64,000 nt of DNA from Capsicum annuum (lineage: Eukaryota; Streptophyta; Magnoliopsida; Solanales; Solanaceae), in NCBI RefSeq assembly GCF_002878395.1, contig NC_061120.1:112657601-112721600 (forward strand), read 5' to 3'. A model generated the notes under the pieces. That model searched no databases and had not been told where the DNA came from. It worked only from the letters and a program-made list of their open reading frames with translations. The translations under genes and the position numbers were made by a program. Shown here piece by piece: positions 1-12,061 of the stretch (positions within the stretch are counted from its first letter, which is position 1; each line of letters starts with the position of its first letter).

Positions 1-346
1 TTCAATTACATCATAGAATCCCAAAAAATCATTAGAGACATGTTCGTGGTGGAAATTGGGGTTTAGCCCTAATTCATGAGTATGATGTAGTTTGATGGGA
101 ATGAGTATAAAATAGTAGATAATAATTCTAGGATGTTATAAAACACTAATGGGAGTAGAATCATAGTTGTTAATGCTAAATAAAGTAGGGTTCATGAGGT
201 TTAAAGGATAGAAAATCCTAAGATGATGAATTAGGCCAATTGTATGGCTAAAATTGTTACTTGTTAATCCCTAGAGGTTAAAAGGGGATGAGTTGATTGA
301 AATGGTAGCGTGATCTTGTTGTTATAGACCAAGAACAAGGTGAAAG
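1..346. other. Intergenic, nothing recognised
   Basis: AT-rich sequence with no coding frame, repeat unit or RNA gene that I can recognise. Confidence 0.5.
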
Positions 347-862
347 TGTCACAACCCAAAATTCGGGGTCATGATGGCACTTATCGTAGCTCAACCTAAA
401 TAAGTAATCCCAAATACCAAGAGGTAAGAAAATTTGAAAACCACAAAAAAATAGAACATGGCGAGACTTCTAGAACGAAGTCAGTCTTTAAAACATAAGT
501 CAAAGCATAAGTGATGAAATACACGCATCCAATCTAAAAAATTGATATCATAAATACAGAGTATCTAATAATATAATTGAGTCTAAAATATAAAATCTGT
601 CTTAGAAATTACTTAAGACATCAATAACATTAGGATGAGTCCTGGAAATGACCTGGATGCCAGAGTATACCAATACCTTGAGTCGCCAACTATCTCACGC
701 ACTAGCTCAACCACCTCACATAGTGCTCGTACTAGGATTTGTAATGAAAGGGTACAATAGGTAGGATTTGTAATGAAAGGGTACAATAGGGGTGAGTACG
801 GTCCAGTTGTACTCAGTAGGTATCATAGGCTTACTGAACAAAGTAGAAAATAAGATGATTAA
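347..862 (-). repeat. LTR-like end, reverse orientation
   Basis: The segment opens with TGTCACAACCCAAA, the inverted form of an LTR terminus ending in TTGTGACA. About 470 bp inside lies GTAGGTATCATAGGCTTACT. Both landmarks recur in opposite orientation at 4822 and near 4305, at a similar spacing (about 515 bp). The layout parallels the reversed gypsy LTR at 47343. I infer a diverged LTR fragment in minus orientation. No primer site or target duplication was found. It could instead be one terminal repeat of a foldback-type element. Confidence 0.4.
734..791. repeat. 29-bp tandem duplication
   Basis: Two adjacent copies of a 29-bp unit starting AGGATTTGTAATGAAAGGG, at 734-762 and 763-791. The copies are nearly identical, so the duplication is recent compared with the LTR-like sequence around it. 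Confidence 0.8.
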
Positions 863-970
863 AATACATTGTACGGACATTACCTGCTAGCAGAAAAGTA
901 TCAAATGATAGCTCACACCATCTCCACTAATAGTTCTAATATACAAATACACAGAAATAGAAACAACATT

Positions 971-1001
971 GATATATATATATATGTGTGTGTGTGTGTG
1001 T
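971..1001. repeat. (TA)n(TG)n microsatellite
   Basis: A compound dinucleotide run: about seven TA units followed by about eight TG units. The apparent reading frame over it is an artefact of low complexity. Confidence 0.85.
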
Positions 1002-1955
1002 AAACACACATAAAAATACATTGAAACTAAGGACAAGTCAAGGAAGTAGGAAAAATCAAGCAAAATGTGCATGCAAATGCAATGCAATGGAATATGGATG
1101 GGATGAAAGATGAAAGTCATCGCATGACTTTTCGTATACACCCACCGAGCTCACAGCTCCCAGGTAGGACGCATGGGTGGTTTGCAACATAAATACTATA
1201 TCTCAAGATTAACTAACCTCTCTAGCTCATGTTCATGGAGAGGGTTTTTCATAAAAGTCTTTTGTTTTCTTTTAAACATAGTGTTTCTCAATGGTACCAG
1301 TATCTTCTGAATGTATATGTTTGGAATGATAATGTAATGCTCACAACCAGCTCAATATGATGATATCTAATCCAACACGTATATATATAGGTGAGCCTAT
1401 AAATCAACTCAATATGTCTACAATTCATGATCATCAACTCCAACTAGGCACCATTAAAATAAATATGCATGTAAGACATCATTAATATTATATCAACCCG
1501 TAACCCGAGTATTTTATCATGATAAGGGCAACCAACACTCAAATAAGCCCTACAGTAGTAGAATAAGCCCTCATACGGGCATCATATCTATAATAAAAGC
1601 ATTCAAATACACAGATAAGACCAACGATGTCAATAAAGCACGTACATAGGCAACATACAATATCAGATATCACAAATCAATCACAACAAGATATAAGCCC
1701 TCACACGTGCACACATCAGTAAAAATAATCTAAAAATGTAAGCCCCATAGTTATTTACCCCAAACCATATCATGCTTTACTTATTTATTAAATACCCAAC
1801 TTAATTTGAATGAAATTAACCCATAACCTACCTCAAAATGGCAAAATCCCAATCTAAAGTGCTTCAACATGGAGCGTTTAATTTATGAACTACCTTAGAA
1901 TCAACTACAACATTCAAATCTAGCATTTACACATTAAAAAAAGCTAATGACATCA

Positions 1956-2748
1956 TACAACAACAATAACAACATCCCTAGTGTGTTCCCATAAAGTGGA
2001 TTCTGGGAAGGGTAAAGTGTACGCAATCCATACCACTACCTTAGATGAAGTAGAGAGGTTGTTTTTGGTAGACCCCCGGCTCAAGAAAGATAGCAGTATA
2101 ACCAAGAAACAAATAGAAAAAATAAAATTACACAACAAAAATGGGACAACAAACTGCTAGATAATAATGAAAACAAGGCACCCACAAGGTAATACTATAA
2201 ACTCTCTATTATAAATAGAAGAAAACACCAAAACACTACGAACAATTAACTACAAACGTAGACACAAACAAAATCACTCTTACCTACTGATATTGATGAA
2301 ATTCTACCCACTAACCTTCTACTCTAATGCGCGTCCTCCACACCTTTCTGTCAAGGGTCATGTCCTCCATAAGTAGTAACTTCTCTATATCATGTCTAAT
2401 TACCTCTTTCTAATATTTCTTTGGCCTACCTCTACCCTGCTTAAACCATCCATAGATAGCCTCTCACACATCAAAATTAGAGCATCTGTACCCCTCGTCA
2501 TTACATGTCCAAACCATTGCAGTCTCACTTCCTGCATCTTGTCATCTACAGAAGCCACTACTACCTTCTCTTAAATAATCTTATTTCTAACTTTATTAGT
2601 CCTGGTAAGCGCACACATCTATCTTAACATTCTTATCTCTGCCACCTTCAACTTTTGAATATTGAGTTCTTAACTGACCAACACTCTATTCTTTACAATA
2701 TAGTTGGTCGAACTGCCTCTCTGTAGAACATATCTTTAAGCTTAGGAT
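1956..2748 (-). mobile_element. RTE-type LINE, 5'-truncated 3' fragment
   Basis: On the minus strand this reads as the C-terminal tail of a LINE reverse transcriptase followed by its 3' UTR. It matches the better copy at 61968-63200 segment by segment: the region around KLKVAEIRMLR, then [16 protein letters not shown], then the 3' UTR box beside GGTCTACC. The left end holds CAA-rich sequence, which is a TTG-rich tail in element orientation. It is broken by several stops and cut off on the 5' (right) side. RTE-type LINEs of Solanaceae share this 3' end with TS-like SINEs (established knowledge). No target duplication was found. Confidence 0.75.
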
Positions 2749-3118
2749 TGGGTCCAAAATGGGTTCATAAAATGAGTTTGAAAAAAAAAGGGGTAAAACT
2801 AGAATTTATTTTAAACATGCATTCCCTAAGGTTATAGGAGTTTATAGGAGAAAACCCACTAGAAAATGGGTTTAAAATGAGGTAAAATTGAAGAAAAATT
2901 CTTTTTAAACTTTATAAGTAAAAACTATAAATTTTCATTTTGAAATCACGATTTAAATTTAGTTGATATAATCGATGAAAAATAATGAGAATAAGTTTTG
3001 GATCTTATATAAGCTCAAATGGCAAAGAAATCCTTAAGAATCACCCAAACTCAAAGCTTAAAGGTCCAAAAATAGAGAAAAGCTTGGAAAAGAGTATATA
3101 TATCGATACAACTTTGGT

Positions 3119-3314
3119 CGCTTAAGCGGCCATCGCTTAAGCAATGGGTGATTGCTAAAGTGGTCTACCTACGTAGCTAGGCCCGCTAAAGCGGTGCCCT
3201 TCCGCTAAAGAGCCACCCACTAAAGCATTAAAATGCCCACTTTAACAATACATGATAAGGCATGTATGATCGCTAAAGTGGTGCTATGCCGCTTAAGCGG
3301 CTACCACTAAAGCA
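3119..3314. repeat. Cluster of palindromic CGCTWAAGCGG motifs
   Basis: About nine variants of CGCTTAAGCGG, CGCTAAAGCGG, CGCTAAAGTGG and CACTAAAGCA lie within 200 bp. The perfect palindrome CGCTTAAGCG occurs near both ends (3119 and about 3282). The rest of this stretch is non-coding. The array resembles short palindromic motif clusters in LTRs or untranslated regions of plant retroelements. No function is assigned. Confidence 0.7.
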
Positions 3315-3950
3315 ACTGCACCAGCAATTTTGCTAAGTTTTAAAGTTGTTGGTCGATGCCTCAATTTTCCTGAACGCAAACGAACTATGCTACTAGGCTA
3401 TTTTTAATGTTTTGAATTTAATGAAAATGTTGATTTTTGAAAAAAGAATTGTTTTCAATAAATTAAACCCCAGGATCTTTTTTTACTGTTTTTCAAATAA
3501 AGGATCGAAATGCAAGATAAAGGTCCCAAATACGAATCAACTTTGCTACTAACCCAAATTCAATATCCTGGATCTGCTGCACAATCCAAATAACCATTCC
3601 ATATGATTTCTCAAACATCTATAAGCAACAAGCTTGCACAAATCATTCATAATCACATCGAGAATTGTGTCAACCATTCCCAAATCCAAAATCAATATAT
3701 GGCAACTATGGAGGATGGAAAAATGATCAAAATATATAAAATAAAAAATTCACAAATTTAGGTTATTATAGAAAAGAAAAGAAAAGGCAAGCTTGTATCC
3801 TAGATGTAAATTTGAGTAAGAAATTGAGGTAGATTAAGTTTATTATAGCAATTAGTCTTGTTTGGCTCTGTGATTAGACGTGAATTGAGTATATGTGATT
3901 TCTTTTGACCACTACTTGTTATTATTGGCTACATTTGCATATTCATAGAT
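3315..3950. other. Non-coding, nothing recognised
   Basis: No coding frame, RNA gene or clear repeat unit is visible. It may be internal sequence of the LTR-like structure bounded by 347 and 4822. Confidence 0.4.
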
Positions 3951-4057
3951 ATTGATGATGATGATATTGAAATTATAATGGTGTTGATGATATTGATAAT
4001 GATGATGATGATGATACATAAATGTTGATATTCATGATGTTGTTGATGTGATTGAGA
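3951..4057. repeat. Imperfect GAT/TGA trinucleotide repeat
   Basis: A run rich in GAT, TGA and GTT triplets, with a purer block of ATGATGATGATGATGAT near 4000. Simple-sequence origin. Confidence 0.8.
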
Positions 4058-4269
4058 AGAGAAAGAGATAATGAATGCATCTTGTATTCATACATTCATT
4101 CATGTGCATTGAATATTCAGTTTTGATCATATGTTGTGATACAACTTTTTGTTGTAATTGGCTAAGTGTGAACCTACATATATATGAGTTTGTACTTTCT
4201 TTAAAGTGAAGTGTTATAATTGGTTGTTATCTTTGATTATGAGTTTTGTGATGATCGTTTTGCATTTAT

Positions 4270-4822
4270 TTGATTTAATTATTTGTATGGTGTCGAGTTG
4301 AGTCAGCCTATGATACCTACCAGTACTTGTTGATGTATTGATGCTACTTATATATTTGTATTGAGGTAAAGAGTATTCAAGCATTTGAGATGAGACCTAG
4401 ACCATAGCTAATAGCTCCAAATTTTGATTTAAGAGTGAGCAACATGATCGACCAACCTTTGGATCTTCATCCTATTGTTTAGGTCCCTTGTTTTAGGAGA
4501 AGATACTCTTACTTATTTTCGTATTTTGGACATTCATTTAGTTATAAACTTGAATAATTATAGATGTTCTTGTACGGTGACTTTGGGCCCCGAGGATGAA
4601 ATAAATAGAAAATATTTGCATTTTCTATTTTTAGTTTGATGATTGTTTAGGATTACAACTTTATTTACTTACTGAATAATTGGGTTTAGTAAATTTATAA
4701 TGATGATGTTAGTGGTAAGTAAATTGATGACTATTTGAAATTGGTTATTGAGAGTTGGGTTAAATGGTTCTCCCACCATAGTTTTAGGATGGATGTCAAT
4801 CATGAAAATTTGGGTTGTGACA
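4270..4822 (+). repeat. LTR-like end, forward orientation
   Basis: It ends in GGGTTGTGACA at 4822, the inverse of the start at 347, and carries AGTCAGCCTATGATACCTAC near 4300, the inverse of the motif near 815. It is therefore an inverted relative of 347-862. Sequence just after 4822 is not a tRNA primer site, so this is not a standard intact 5' LTR. Confidence 0.4.
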
Positions 4823-5224
4823 TGTTTTTATATTGATTTGGCGATAGTCTTACAAGAATCCAAAAATAAAGAAGCATAGCAACTAAGAGTATTTAAGGAA
4901 TTACTTTTCAGTTTTGATCAATGATATAGATGAATTAGATATTTAGAGAAAAGGAAATCAAAAAAGAAAGGGAAGAAGAAGACAATTATTCAATGAGTAA
5001 AGTCGATATTTGCCTTTATGTGGTAGTAGGTCGGGTCGGGTGTAATGGATTAGTAAGCATGGGTTAGGGTTAGTGGAAATCCTAGTTGGCAATACTTAGG
5101 TAGAGGGATGAGTCTCGCGTGTCTTTCCAAGTCATTTAAAATTTGGGTTGTTAACTTCAAAGGATATTTGTGGTTTGGTAGACTAACAGTGGGGATATTT
5201 TTTATCCCAAAATATAATGAAGGG

Positions 5225-5970
5225 TGCTACATCTTGTTTTGATGATGATCAGTTGACAACAAGGGACTAGGTACCTAGGTCTTCATGAAAATATACAACT
5301 GTCACACGCCTAAACAGTTTTGTCGTCTAGTGTAACAAACTACGCAGGTGAGATGTGTACCAGTCAGGAAACCTAGGCTAATCAGATTTCTACCCTAATC
5401 ATTATTTACTCTAAATATAAAAGAATGATTCTCAATTGGTGAGTTTTTGCAAATCAGAATATAGAAGAGGGAATTAGGCGAAAAGTCAACTTTACAACAT
5501 TGCTCAAGTTCTTAATTTCTATATATACTGAAAGAGTGAGTATCTTGAGTCAAGTCATAGTCTATAATTGAATTAATTATGTTTTAAGAGTAATGCTTTC
5601 TTTGTTTTCTTGAGAGTGCTTAGGTAGAGATACCTGAGTTGGTATTGGTTAGAGTTAATCAATATCAAGGTGAGCTCTTGGTAGAGTTGCCAAGGTAGGT
5701 TTGTAATAGAGTTGTTATAAACTGGTGGAGCTTAGAGTTAAGTTCCTATTAAGTTTGTAATCTAGAGGCTGATTATAGTGGATTTTTGAGAGCTTTTGAG
5801 GGCAAGTCGTGGTTTTTCCTCCCTTGAGCAAGGAGGTCTCCATGTTGAACTAGTGTGTACTTTACTTTCCTACAAAGTTTTAGTTTCTCAGTTCTTTACT
5901 GTTTTATCACCTGTGTCTGACTCTAAGGGACCTGGTCTCTCATAGTTTGGCCCCCACCCCCATTTTAATA
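5225..5970 (+). repeat. 5' LTR of the SIRE-like element
   Basis: Aligns with 12746-13503. Shared landmarks are ATCTTGTTTTGATGATGATC near the start, GATGTGTACCAGTCAGGA, TTCTCAATTGGTG, and GACTCTAAGGGACCTGGT near the end. A C-rich stretch precedes the end. Transcription would start within it, but I cannot place the TATA box with confidence. Confidence 0.85.
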
Positions 5971-5971
5971 A

Positions 5972-5984
5972 TTAGTATCAGAGC
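5972..5984 (+). promoter_or_regulatory. Primer-binding site (tRNA-Met, degenerate)
   Basis: TTAGTATCAGAGC lies just after the 5' LTR. The plant initiator tRNA-Met site is TGGTATCAGAGC, so two bases are changed. Confidence 0.75.
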
Positions 5985-6027
5985 TAGAACTCTCTAAAAA
6001 GTTCACACTTAGAGTGATTTGGTTATT

Positions 6028-7960
6028 ATGGTTGCTCCACCTAACCTGGAAGAATGGAAATTTACCACTAGACCACCTTGCTTTAATAGGCAGTTCTATG
6101 GGTGGTGAAAACAAGGATGTATGACTTTATTATGGATGAGGACAGTGAGCTGATGGATGTAATACTTGATGGTCCTCATGTGTCAGTAAGGGAGGTCAAA
6201 GAAGGAGACGCACCTAGAATGGTTGTTAAAAGAAGGAGAGAGTATGATTATAAAGATAGAAAGAAAGTTGAGATGAATTATACGGCAAAGAAATTGCTTA
6301 TCTATGGCATAGGACTTGATGAGTATAACAGGATTTCTGCTTGTAAAAATGCTAAGAAAATCTGGGATTGCCTGAAGACAGCTCATGAAGGAACCATGGA
6401 TATGAAGGATTCAAAAGTTGAAATGCTGACTACTCAATATGAAACCTTCACTATGCAAAAAAGGAGAAACTATCCAAGAGATGCATACCAGATTTACTTC
6501 AATCACCAATGAGTTGCACTGCTTAGAAGAAGTAATTCCTTTGTACAAATAGGTGAGAAAAAATTTGGGGATCTTACCTAAATCCTGGAAACGCAAAGTG
6601 GATGCTATCACTGAGGCAAGGAACCTAAAAACTCTCACTATGGATGAACTTATTCATAATCTGAGGACACATGAACTTAAAAGCGGAAAGGGCAAGAGAA
6701 GAAGAAAGTAAAAAGGGAAAAATTGGTATTGAAGGATTATAAGTCAAATTCAAGTGAATAAGAAACTTATGTTGCTTATTTGGCAAAAAGAATTGTTAGA
6801 GCTATGAAGAAAAGTAGGCAGTTTCAAAGAAGATGAAGTAGCAACAAAAAGGGAGGCACTGTTGAGTTTGTCATAAATATGGAAGTCCTGATCATTTCAT
6901 TAAGTATTGTCCAATACACAAAATGAATTATCAAGAATATCTCAGACTAGAGATGATAAAGGAAATAACAGGGACCAAGTCCCTGTAAAATCAAGAAGAA
7001 AGGTTGCACATGATTATGCAGTGAAGCAGGCCATAGTAGTATACGGAGATTTCTCGAGTGAATTTGATGAAGCTGAAAAGGTTGAAAATGAACTATGCTT
7101 GCTGTGGAAGAGTGTGAAGTTACCTATGACTCCTTATTTCTCTTATGGCAAACAAAGAAGATGAAGAAGAAAATAAGGTAGCTCTTTCTACATCAAGGAA
7201 AATTTAGAAAATTACTCTGCTAGGAAGATAAAGAAGCTTGCAAATATGTTGATTGATTCTATGTGTGAACTAACTGCTGAGAAAAATGCTCTAGAAGAGA
7301 AAGTAGAAAATTAAGAGCTTGAATTGATTGTCTTAACTCTCCAGATATCTGAAATAGAAGAACTATTCATAAAATTAAAATCTTAAAATTTGAGTTTAAT
7401 GAGTCAATTGGAGAAATTAAATAATTCTGATGGTAAAGGAAAGAAAGAAGCCTCAAGGCTTCAAGTTGAGGTTGAAGAAAATTTGAGAGATCCTCAAAAG
7501 CACCTCATGACTTCACTCTATATGAATAAAGAATTAGAAAGGGACTTGGTCCATATAAGAGAAGATCTTAACAAATCCCTAAAATGGACCACATCCTCTC
7601 AAATCTTTTTTAATTTAACTGATCAGGGAGTCAATAATGGTAAGGTCCTTGGGTATCAGTATAAAACCAATAAATTGGGTCTCAAATAAAGGATGCTAAT
7701 GGTGTTAGAAACAAAGTCCATAAACTTCTATGCACTCATTGTGGAAGAGATGGGCATTTGAAAGAAAATTGTCAAAGTTGGCATAGATTTAAAATGAGCA
7801 GTGCTAGATATATTCACGGGGAGAATTCTTATCCTAAGGGTTTCACACCCTTAAAAAATATGAAAAAGAACTCTTTACCTAGATGGTCCAAGAAAGATGT
7901 GATCACACCCTTATCTTTCTTCTAGGAACTCAAACTCAAGTGGGTTCCTAAATCTAGAAA
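6028..7960 (+). pseudogene. gag: gag of the SIRE-like copia, frameshifted
   Basis: Starts at ATG 6028 in a good position after the primer site. A one-base loss near 6106 shifts the frame, after which 6102-6512 stays open and holds the copia gag core (MYDFIMDEDSELMDVI, LDEYNRISACKNAKKIWD, LKTAHEGT). Gag forms the particle and binds element RNA. Two zinc knuckles follow. The first (6869-6911) has the second Cys changed to Tyr. The second (7731-7772) is intact as C-x2-C-x4-H-x4-C. Between them are acidic and Lys/Glu-rich helical stretches (6907-7164, 7390-7689), as in SIRE gag. Many stops, not functional. Confidence 0.8.
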
Positions 7961-8004
7961 ATGACTATAGTTGCAGGTGGGATAAGGAGAATGTAGTCAA
8001 AACT

Positions 8005-8830
8005 AGTTCATAGATAGTGGATGTTCAAATCATATGACGGGGAAGACTGACAGCTTTCTTTCTCTCAAGATTCTTCATGCTGGAGGTGTCTCTTTTGAAA
8101 ATGGTAAAAAAAGCTATATTCATGGTATGGGAAAGATTTGAAAATCATCTAATCAATCAATAGAAGATGTGTACTATGTAAATAGGCTGAATTACAGTCT
8201 TCTAAGTGTTTCTCAAATCCATGGCAAAGGCAATGAGGTAAAATTCTTAACTGATGGACGTACTGTGTCAAGCTTAAAAGTCTAGGAAAGTTATTCTCAA
8301 AGCCAAGAGGATAAAGAATATGTATGTGGTTGATTTGGTTTCTTTGGATAATGAAGAATTGACTTGCTTAAGTGCTCAAATGAAGATGTTGATTTACGGC
8401 ACAGAAGGCTGGGACATATAAGTTTCTCTCTACTGAACAAATTGATTAATAAGGATGTGGTCTATGGCATGCCAAAGCTGATATTTTAAAACAACAAAGT
8501 TTGTGATGCTTTTGCTCAGGGTAAACAAACCAGGTCATCATTTAAGCTAAAAAAGTAGGTGAGCACTTATAGGCCTCTTAAGCTGCTGCACATGAATCTA
8601 TGTGGACCTATTAATGTCCAAAGTAGAAGAGGAAAGAAATATGTGTTTGTTGTTATGGATGACTACTCCAGGTTCACCCTGACAATGTTCTTGAGAACCA
8701 AGGATGAAACCTATGAGGTTATGGTTACTTCTGCTAAGCAAGTTTGAAGAAAGCTAAATTGTAAGATCGTTGAATGCAGATTTGATCAGGGAACTGAATC
8801 TGAGAACTATGTTTGTTGAAGAGAATGTGC
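8005..8830 (+). pseudogene. pol: Protease and integrase remnant of the SIRE-like copia
   Basis: An aspartic protease site reads IDSGCSNHMTG, with the Asp at 8013-8015. It is followed by the GAG-pre-integrase region (LRHRRLGHISFSLLNKLI near 8394) and the integrase core start. There LLHMNLCGP (8582-8608) carries Asn where copia integrases have the first catalytic Asp (HMDLCGP). Then come VVMDDYSRF and a frame break near 8745, and the rest of the integrase is missing. Reverse transcriptase survives only as a short trace near 9250-9310 (IKAMKDGLQEFEI). Pol would process the polyprotein and integrate the cDNA. Here it is dead. Confidence 0.8.
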
Positions 8831-9780
8831 ATATGGTCCTTGGTGAGTCAGGAAAGATGGTGAATCCAGTTGATGATAAAGAATTAGAATTTGAAGAAAT
8901 TATTCCTGATCAAAGGGATAATGGAGCTAAAGAATAATGGTAAATGATAAGATGATGGAAATGATAATGATGAAGGTAATGGTGATCTAGGATCTCAGTT
9001 ACAGACCCCAGCTTAGTAGAAGAACTGCAAGAAGGGTCTATTCTATTTAGGGACCTGGTCCTAATTAGACTCGTCTCAAAAGGTCAAATTGGAGGCTCAG
9101 ATCTTCTCACTCCCTTGACAATCTAACTTCACCTCTGGAAACTAGAATCCAAACAAGATTTCAAACCAGAAATTTCATGACTTTCTTGGCCTTATTATTT
9201 CAAATTGAGCCCAAAAATATGAAAGAAGCTCAGAAATAATTAACTGTATTAAAGCAATGAAGGATGGGCTTCAGGAATTTGAAATAAAGTTTGGTACCTG
9301 GTCCCCAGACCTACTGACAGAACAATTTTTGTGATGAAGTGATGTATTGAAATAAACAAGTTGAGGCTAGAATTGATCAAATTAACCTGACCTACTAAAT
9401 GAATCAATTTTTCTTCCTAAAAGTGGTTATGATCAGGAGACAGGTATCCTTGGTAAAATAGGTACAAATTGGTCTAACTCAGTACTATACCTTTGCAGGT
9501 ATACACCCATGGGAATAACTTTGGAAGAGAACAGTGAAGCAGACGCAGATTTGAGGATCAACTCCATAAAGAGAGGGACTAGGTCCCATCTATTAGGTTA
9601 GTACCAAAACAATGTGCTTTAAAATTCATAAAATTCCATCTAAAAAGCCACATGTCGTCCTTTATTTGAGCAAAATCTTTTCATAGCAATATGAAGAGTC
9701 GCACCTATTTAAGTCAGGCGCGTCATTTGAAAAAAGCACCTTTTAAAGGACAATGGTCACCTTACTTAATCACTAAACCA
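8831..9780 (+). pseudogene. Scrambled pol remnant
   Basis: Short phrases of the linker between integrase and RT and of the RT start can be read in changing frames around 8820-9310, for example FEEIIPDQRDNGAKE. Sequence from about 9310 to 9780 gives no recognisable RT or RNase H block. Compared with a complete copia this segment lacks roughly 2 kb, so an internal deletion is inferred. Confidence 0.5.
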
Positions 9781-12061
9781 AATTCATATATTTTTATTCT
9801 CTTCCAAAATTAACTCAAATTATCTTCTTCAATCGTTCATCATCTTTGAATTGAACTGGTCCCATCTCTCTCTCACAAAAATTTCAACATAGCAGACATT
9901 CCCACTTTCTCAACTCTCATTAAAGATTATGAAATCGATAAAGCCCTAAAAAATCAATCTGAATAATCCCAAATCAAATTGTCTGATCCTTTAACACCCA
10001 GAACTATAGAAGATATCTCCTTAAATCCTCAACAAGAACATATGTTAGCTCTACTCACTGAATCATCTTCAAAAATTCTAGAACCTCTAAAAGTGTCTGT
10101 CCCTATCGATACTACCTCAACCATGGAAATTTCTACTAAGTCAGCCATGGTAGAGGATTTGAATTTAGGTTTTGGTTCACCAATTGAATAATAAATCCCT
10201 CAATTCGAAGATCCTCCCTCCTCGGAAGAACCAAAATTACCTGAAGACTCTCAAATTCCTATTTCATCTACAGAACCAAAAAAAATAAAACTCTCGAGAA
10301 CTCTACAAGTACCTGGTTCTCCTACTCCCTTAGAGTCAAACCCTATTTTTGCTCAACTATGCAATGAAGAAATACCTATACAAAATCTAATCTTTCTAGC
10401 AGTGTGAATTGGGTAGCTAAAAACTTACTTCTACTTACGAGCGATCCTCTTGGTATGGAAGAATGGGTAGTATATGAAAAGAATAATAGTTCAAAGAAAG
10501 GACTACCTCTAAATAAGGAGAAGGGGGAGGAAGATGAGGATAAACTACCTCTGAGGTGGTCTATGAAGAAACAAAGGGGAAGAAAAGGCAAAGAAAACGT
10601 GATTGATATTGGTGCAAAGGTTTCTATATCATATTCTACTAGGGGATCTGAGATGAAGTTATTAGATGGTGGTATGAAGACTAGTAAGTCTTCTACTACT
10701 AAAATAAGAAGACTGAAGAAAGTTATTGTAGTGAAGGAGGAGAATGTTAAAGTTGAAGAGGTTAGAGAGGATGAGCACATAGATCCTGATATTGCTTCTA
10801 TAACTGAGCAAAAATTATAAGAAATTCATGTCTCGAAAAGGACCAGGTCCTCCTGTTCAAAGTCGGCCTCCCATTCAAAGTTTGGTAGCCCTATAGGAAT
10901 GAAGCAGAAACATATTGCTTTGAAAAATAAAGAAAGTCTCTGAGGGTCCCAAAAAAATAAAAGTTGTTGAAGTGGAACCAAGTAGTGATTCCAAAAGAAA
11001 AAGAAAGTTAGCGTCTAGAGAAGCAATAAATATGATCTTGAAAACCCAGAAAGTACTGTCTGGTAGAATGTTTGATCCCAGGATTTATGAGAAGCCTCAC
11101 ATGATAGAGTTGGTGGAATATGTCAAACTATAGTGATAGCTACACCTCCTCGAGGATCCCGCTCCCATGGTTTTTGAAGAGGAAGTAAGATAATTCTATT
11201 AGACAATGGATTTCTCAGATGATGAGTTAAGCTTGACTGCCCAAGTGCAAGGAAAACAAATTAGACTGGATGAAGAGTCACTAGGGAAAATCTTGGATAT
11301 GCCTCTTATAGGGGTGAGAACTATTGTAAAGCAACAAGCCTTAACTGAGTTCATGATTGATGCTTCTAAGTAGGAGGAACATCAATAGCTGGTGTGAGAA
11401 AGAAATTTCTCAGAAGTAAGTTCCAATTAGTGTTTGAATTTGTGAATAAGGTCCTTTTTCCCAGGTCAGAGAAAAAGACCATTGAATATATTGTTGCTTT
11501 ATTTCTGATAGAGAGTCTGAGCAAATTTGAGTTGACAAGTTGCCTGCTCTTATGATAGAGCACATGAATAAAGTGATCATTAAGAAGGAAGGAAGACATA
11601 GGATGTCGTATGGATACTTCTTGATTGAAGTATTTGATCAACTTGGAGTGATTGGGACTAAAGGAATACCTGGAATAGTCAAAAAAAGGTTTAGTCTGAT
11701 AACATTGGAGGAAATGAATGCTTAGAAGGAAAAGTGGAAACTGTGTCCCAAGTATCAAAGCTATTGGTTGCTCAGGAGAATCTAAGCAAGAAATGGAGGA
11801 GATAAGGATTAAGTTGACTGCTAAGGATATTGAGATAGTGCACTTGAAGATGAAGAATCAGAAATTATCCTTAGAGTGACTTGGTGCCACAGAGGCACTT
11901 GCAGCAGAAAATACAAAGCTCCAGATAAAGGTTGCCGAACTCACTCAGGAGGTTCAAGGTCTGAATTCCAAAGTTAAAGACCTCACTAGGCAATTACTAA
12001 ATGCTCATGTTGTAGAGAGTATAGAGATGTTAATAAAGTCCTCCCCTAATCCACCTACCTA
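9781..12061 (+). pseudogene. env-like 3' coding region of the SIRE-like element
   Basis: A long region between pol and the 3' LTR. It begins with Ser/Thr/Pro-rich coding (9979-10191). It continues with a Lys/Glu-rich basic segment open from 10404 to 10820, which includes a bipartite-looking KKQRGRKGKENV. A globular portion follows in broken frames from about 10960 to 11722 (FDPRIYEKPHMIELVEYVK; LPALMIEHMNKVIIKKEGRH). At the end, about 11790-12058, is a heptad-rich helix (LAAENTKLQIKVAELTQEV) that would form a coiled coil. SIRE/Maximus elements encode such a protein of debated function, called env-like (established knowledge). Multiple stops, so not a working gene. Confidence 0.65.

Noticed and set aside
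887..1141. 84-aa minus-strand frame
   Set aside because: Runs over a TA/TG microsatellite, with composition driven by the repeat. No family match and no supporting context.
10376..10780. 134-aa Ser/Phe/Leu-rich minus-strand frame
   Set aside because: Antisense shadow of the Lys/Glu-rich env-like coding on the plus strand.
11366..11758. 130-aa minus-strand frame
   Set aside because: Antisense to the globular part of the env-like region. Low-complexity hydrophobic phrases only.
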